From: Phycisphaerales bacterium
Lineage (GTDB): Bacteria > Planctomycetota > Phycisphaerae > Phycisphaerales > UBA1924
Direction: 5' to 3'
Length of the DNA stretch: 9,816 bases
Assembly: GCA_019747615.1 (NCBI GenBank)
Contig: JAIEQQ010000334.1
Location: 1-9,816, forward strand
The notes beneath the pieces were generated by a model, which worked only from the letters and a program-made list of their open reading frames with translations, was not told the origin of the DNA and searched no databases. The first letter of the stretch is position 1. Each line of letters opens with the position of its first letter. The translations under genes were made by a program, and so were the position numbers. This document shows positions 7,792 to 9,816 of the stretch, in pieces.

Positions 7792-7819
7792 CACTGGGCA
7801 CTGGGCATCGGGCAGTGGG
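7792..7819. repeat. 7-bp tandem repeat, four copies (two exact), after sucC
   Basis: The units are CACTGGG, CACTGGG, CATCGGG and CAGTGGG, followed by a partial CAT. They start 10 bases after the sucC stop codon. On the other strand they read as CCCAGTG repeats, reminiscent of the short tandemly repeated repetitive (STRR) heptamers known from cyanobacteria. Sequence and unit differ from the repeat before sucC, although the period is the same. Confidence 0.8.
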
Positions 7820-7865
7820 CATTCGCGACTCGCCGCGTTTACCGGGCTCGCAGCACGGCCCACGG

Positions 7866-7893
7866 TTGACCTGACGACACGCGAGCCTAGACT
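7866..7893 (+). promoter_or_regulatory. Likely promoter of tRNA-Phe
   Basis: TTGACC (7866-7871, 5 of 6 matches) and TAGACT (7888-7893, 4 of 6) are 16 bases apart. Transcription would begin near 7900, a few bases before the mature tRNA end at 7904, which fits a monocistronic tRNA unit. Confidence 0.6.
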
Positions 7894-7903
7894 TCGCCCG
7901 CTC

Positions 7904-7976
7904 GGGTAGGTAGCTCAGTTGGTAGAGCATCGCATTGAAAATGCGAGGGTCGCTGGTTCAAGTCCAGTCCTGCCCA
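7904..7976 (+). tRNA. tRNA-Phe (anticodon GAA)
   Basis: The 73-base cloverleaf folds completely: acceptor stem 7904-7910 with 7969-7975 (one G-U), D stem GCTC/GAGC (7913-7916, 7925-7928), anticodon stem 7930-7934 with 7942-7946, loop TTGAAAA with anticodon GAA at 7937-7939, a five-base variable loop, and T arm 7952-7968 with TTCAAGT loop. The discriminator base is A (7976). CCA is not encoded and must be added by the tRNA nucleotidyltransferase. It decodes UUC and UUU. Confidence 0.97.
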
Positions 7977-8005
7977 TTGGTTGAGATTTCACGTTTGCCT
8001 CGCGG

Positions 8006-8039
8006 CCCCCGCACAGTCTTGGAGATTGCGGGGGTTTTT
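8006..8039 (+). terminator. Intrinsic terminator of tRNA-Phe
   Basis: An 8-bp perfect stem, CCCCCGCA (8006-8013) and TGCGGGGG (8027-8034), with a 13-base loop is followed by five T (8035-8039). It lies 29 bases past the tRNA. Confidence 0.9.
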
Positions 8040-8313
8040 GCGTTTTGGTGCACGGAGCGAGGATGATTGTGCGGACGGCGCGCGGGGTTCTGCGGATTGC
8101 GGGCGTGGCGCGAGGGCGACGCTGACATGACGAATCGTGTGGCTTACTTTGTCTCGTCCCGCCGCGGCCGATCGGGGGCGGTTCTGCGTGCCCTGAGGAC
8201 AACCGATCGAGCTGTCCGGTAGGATCAGGAGTGTCGGAGGAGCAAGGAGTCGAGCACTGTCTGGCCAACAGAGCCCTCAAGAATCGCGCCATCTTCGCGG
8301 TAGGAGCAGCGGC
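8040..8313. other. Gene-free stretch before the lipoprotein gene
   Basis: About 270 bases with no credible reading frame. The only regulatory candidates are a poor promoter, AGGACA (8196-8201) and TAGGAT (8220-8225) 18 bases apart, which would leave a leader of about 80 bases, and the ribosome-binding site AGGAG (8302-8306). Confidence 0.4.
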
Positions 8314-8706
8314 ATGAGTCTCACACACCCGATTCCATCGACGTTCACGGCAATCTCGCTCATCGCCTTGGTCGGCGTCGTGTCGTCGTGCGGTCCCGTC
8401 AGCCGATCGCAAGCCGTCTGCGATGGGACTCAAGGGGTCGATGCGATGGGGCCCAAGCGTGTGCCATCATCGGGGTTCAATGACTCCCGAGGGTCCGCCG
8501 CAAAGCCAACTCGCGGCGCGATTGGACATCCTGACTTTGGCGGACTTCGGACGCTTGGTGATGTCTACATGATGTATGGCGATCCAGAGAGCGAGCTGAT
8601 CACCGGAGGCACGGGCGGTCGAATCAGCACGTTCAGGCACGGGAACGCACTGCTCGTCGTTCACTCCGATGTCCAAGGCTCCATCACGAGACATGAGTGG
8701 CGTTAG
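8314..8706 (+). CDS. Small predicted lipoprotein of unknown function
   Basis: AGGAG (8302-8306) is 7 bases before the ATG, a clear ribosome site. The 130-residue product starts with a lipoprotein signal peptide: a short polar N-region, hydrophobic FTAISLIALVGVV, and a lipobox VSSC with the lipidated cysteine at C26. About 45 polar, Gly/Ser-rich residues follow, then a C-terminal segment of about 55 residues (TLGDVYMMYGDPESELITGG onward, ending GSITRHEWR) with alternating strands. The pattern of a helix, a Gly-Asp-Pro turn and two or three strands faintly recalls small outer-membrane lipoproteins such as BamE/SmpA, but I cannot claim homology. It is convergent with the moaC-mog operon and appears to be a single-gene unit. 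Signal peptide and ribosome site make it a likely real gene; function is unknown. Confidence 0.72.
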   Translation: MSLTHPIPSTFTAISLIALVGVVSSCGPVSRSQAVCDGTQGVDAMGPKRVPSSGFNDSRGSAAKPTRGAIGHPDFGGLRTLGDVYMMYGDPESELITGGTGGRISTFRHGNALLVVHSDVQGSITRHEWR

Positions 8707-8757
8707 CCCATGCGGTTTCAGATCATTCATCCGCGTGCTTGCGCACAAGGCTCTGAC

Positions 8758-8775
8758 GAGAGCGCCCTCGCTCTC
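8758..8775. repeat. Hairpin between convergent genes
   Basis: GAGAGCG (8758-8764) and CGCTCTC (8769-8775) form a perfect 7-bp stem with a CCCT loop in the 94-base gap between the lipoprotein stop and the mog stop. There is no T-run on either side, so it could only be a weak bidirectional terminator or an mRNA-end stabiliser. Confidence 0.35.
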
Positions 8776-8800
8776 TTGCACACTCGCTGAGCCGCTGCGA

Positions 8801-9316
8801 TCACGAATCCCCCCGCAGCGTTTCGATCGCGTGGGGCAGGATGTCAAGCAGGGCTTGGAGCTGCTCCGTCGCGCCGCGCGGCGAGCCTGGGAGGGTGAGG
8901 ATGAGGGTGCGGGCGCGGGTGCCGGCGACGCCGCGGGAGAGGTAGGTGCGTGGGGAGGCGGGGAGGCAGCGGAGGCGGGCGAGTTCCATGAGGGCGTTGT
9001 GTTCGCGGTCAAAGACTCGCCGGGCCGCTTCGGGCGTCACGTCGCGCGGCGAGAGGCCTGTGCCGCCGGTGCTGAGGATCAAATCAATGTGTTGGTCGGG
9101 CGCGGACCATGCGATGAACTGGGCCGCGATCTGATCGAGATCGTCGGGGATGCACGCGGTCTTTTGGATCGTGGCACCGAGGTGCGTTCGGAGAATCTCG
9201 ACCAGCGCGGGGCCAGAGGTGTCGATCGCCTCGGCGCGCGAGCAGCGATCGCTGATTGTCAGCACCGCGGCCCTGATCGGGCGGGAGAGTGGTTGCGATG
9301 GGTTGTCGTGGCTCAT
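8801..9316 (-). CDS. mog: Molybdopterin adenylyltransferase (MogA/MoaB family)
   Basis: The 171-residue cytoplasmic enzyme should adenylylate molybdopterin to prepare it for molybdenum insertion. It has the family's TISDRCS start strand (20-26), DTSGP (32-36), the ligand-binding [15 protein letters not shown] (83-97), LSRGVAG (126-132) and the LPGSPRG loop (142-148). The RDVTPEA form is more like MogA/Cnx1G than E. coli MoaB, but the two cannot be separated with certainty from sequence alone. Length is normal for a stand-alone domain. Its ATG overlaps the moaC stop as ATGA (9313-9316), and the Shine-Dalgarno sequence is weak, so translation is probably coupled to moaC. The operon context supports the role in molybdenum cofactor synthesis. 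Confidence 0.93.
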   Translation of the reverse strand: MSHDNPSQPLSRPIRAAVLTISDRCSRAEAIDTSGPALVEILRTHLGATIQKTACIPDDLDQIAAQFIAWSAPDQHIDLILSTGGTGLSPRDVTPEAARRVFDREHNALMELARLRCLPASPRTYLSRGVAGTRARTLILTLPGSPRGATEQLQALLDILPHAIETLRGDS

Positions 9317-9816
9317 GCGTCGTCCGAAGTCATCGCGTCAATCGCACTCGCGCGGCCCGTCGCGCTCGAATCGCGAGCGGCGGACGCGGGGGGAGCATTG
9401 AGCGCGGGTGCGAAAGGCGCTGGCGGAGTTGAGTAGGGGCCGGAGCGGCCGCCGTGTTTCTCCAGCACGCGGATGGAGGTGATCGACATCGCCTTGTCCA
9501 CCGCCTTGCCCATGTCGATGATCGTGAGACACGCGACGGACACGGCGGTGAGCGCTTCCATCTCGACGCCGGTGCGGGCGTGCGTGTGGACGGTGGCGGT
9601 GACGCGGACGCGAGCGCCCGCCCCAACGCCGCCAGATCCGCCAAGCTCGAGCGCCAGGGCGATATCAACCGCATCCAGCGGGAGCGTGTGGCAGAGCGGG
9701 ATGAGCTGGTCCACGCGCTTGGCGGCCATGATGCCCGCGAGGCGCGCGGTGTCGAGGAGCGAGCCCTTGGCCAGCGAGTTCTCGCTGATGCGCTGCGCCA
9801 GCTCGCTGGAGACCGT
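9313..9816 (-). CDS. moaC: Cyclic pyranopterin monophosphate synthase MoaC (5' end outside window)
   Basis: MoaC converts 3',8-cyclo-7,8-dihydro-GTP, made by MoaA, to cyclic pyranopterin monophosphate, the first stable intermediate of molybdenum cofactor synthesis. The frame is open to the right edge; 167 residues are visible and, by comparison with E. coli MoaC, about 34 are missing. Visible motifs (numbered from the edge) are [14 protein letters not shown] (K17, matching E. coli K51), [11 protein letters not shown] (H43, matching H77), [20 protein letters not shown] with D101 and K104 (D128 and K131), and VLEKHGG with K120 (K147). All catalytic residues are kept; the later GGKSG reads GGRSG. 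The internal ATG at 9729 is not the start, because the conserved KG...DTAR motif lies before it. Unusual is a Pro/Ala/Ser-rich tail of about 40 residues after GGRSG, where E. coli has only about 8. It overlaps mog by 4 bases. Confidence 0.95.
   Translation of the reverse strand, partial: TVSSELAQRISENSLAKGSLLDTARLAGIMAAKRVDQLIPLCHTLPLDAVDIALALELGGSGGVGAGARVRVTATVHTHARTGVEMEALTAVSVACLTIIDMGKAVDKAMSITSIRVLEKHGGRSGPYSTPPAPFAPALNAPPASAARDSSATGRASAIDAMTSDDA

Noticed and set aside
6501..7808. 435-codon minus-strand frame opposite sucC
   Set aside because: It is the antisense shadow of sucC, rich in Arg, His and Leu without any domain, and it runs through both heptamer repeats.
7904..7976. tRNA-Phe as an integration site for a mobile element
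   Set aside because: No integrase, no repeat of the tRNA 3' end and no composition shift are seen on either side. The tRNA has its own promoter and terminator.
7915..8433. 172-codon minus-strand reading frame ending in [19 protein letters not shown]
   Set aside because: The ending is the antisense translation of the tRNA-Phe gene, a well-known source of false proteins in databases. The frame also runs through the tRNA terminator and the start of the lipoprotein gene.
8669..9436. 255-codon plus-strand frame opposite mog and the moaC tail
   Set aside because: The minus strand carries clear Mog and MoaC motifs with a coupled ATGA junction. The plus frame has only Ala/Gly/Arg/Glu-rich shadow sequence.

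Overview
This GC-rich window most likely comes from a planctomycete of the Phycisphaerae type. The reasons are a secreted protein with a VPAP...RRRR PEP-CTERM-like sorting tail, high-GC codon use, scattered single-gene transcription units with few operons, and very short tandem repeats between genes. The assignment is inference, because no rRNA or other phylogenetic marker beyond ClpX and SucC is present.

Left part (1-2715): the 3' end of an unrecognised gene; a one-helix membrane protein with a SHOCT domain and its own promoter; and clpX, complete with all its ATPase motifs, standing alone without clpP and closed by a strong intrinsic terminator.

Middle (2716-6436): a gene for a Kua/CarF/TMEM189-type lipid desaturase, preceded by two abutting AT-rich palindromes. 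It is convergent with an MscS-family channel gene, and a strong G-quadruplex motif lies between the two stop codons. A 312-base spacer with one perfect dyad leads to the PEP-CTERM-like exported protein and its terminator.

Right part (6437-9816): sucC, bracketed by two different 7-bp tandem repeats and without sucD next to it; tRNA-Phe(GAA) with a recognisable promoter and terminator; a small lipoprotein; and, on the minus strand, a moaC-mog molybdenum cofactor operon with a 4-bp stop/start overlap. moaC runs off the right edge.

Most genes are housekeeping (protein quality control, TCA cycle, translation, cofactor synthesis, osmotic protection). I see no clear new multi-gene system, phage, CRISPR array or insertion sequence. 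The most interesting non-standard signals are the paired palindromes and hexamer-expanded tail of the desaturase gene, the G-quadruplex between convergent genes, and the heptamer repeats at both ends of sucC.
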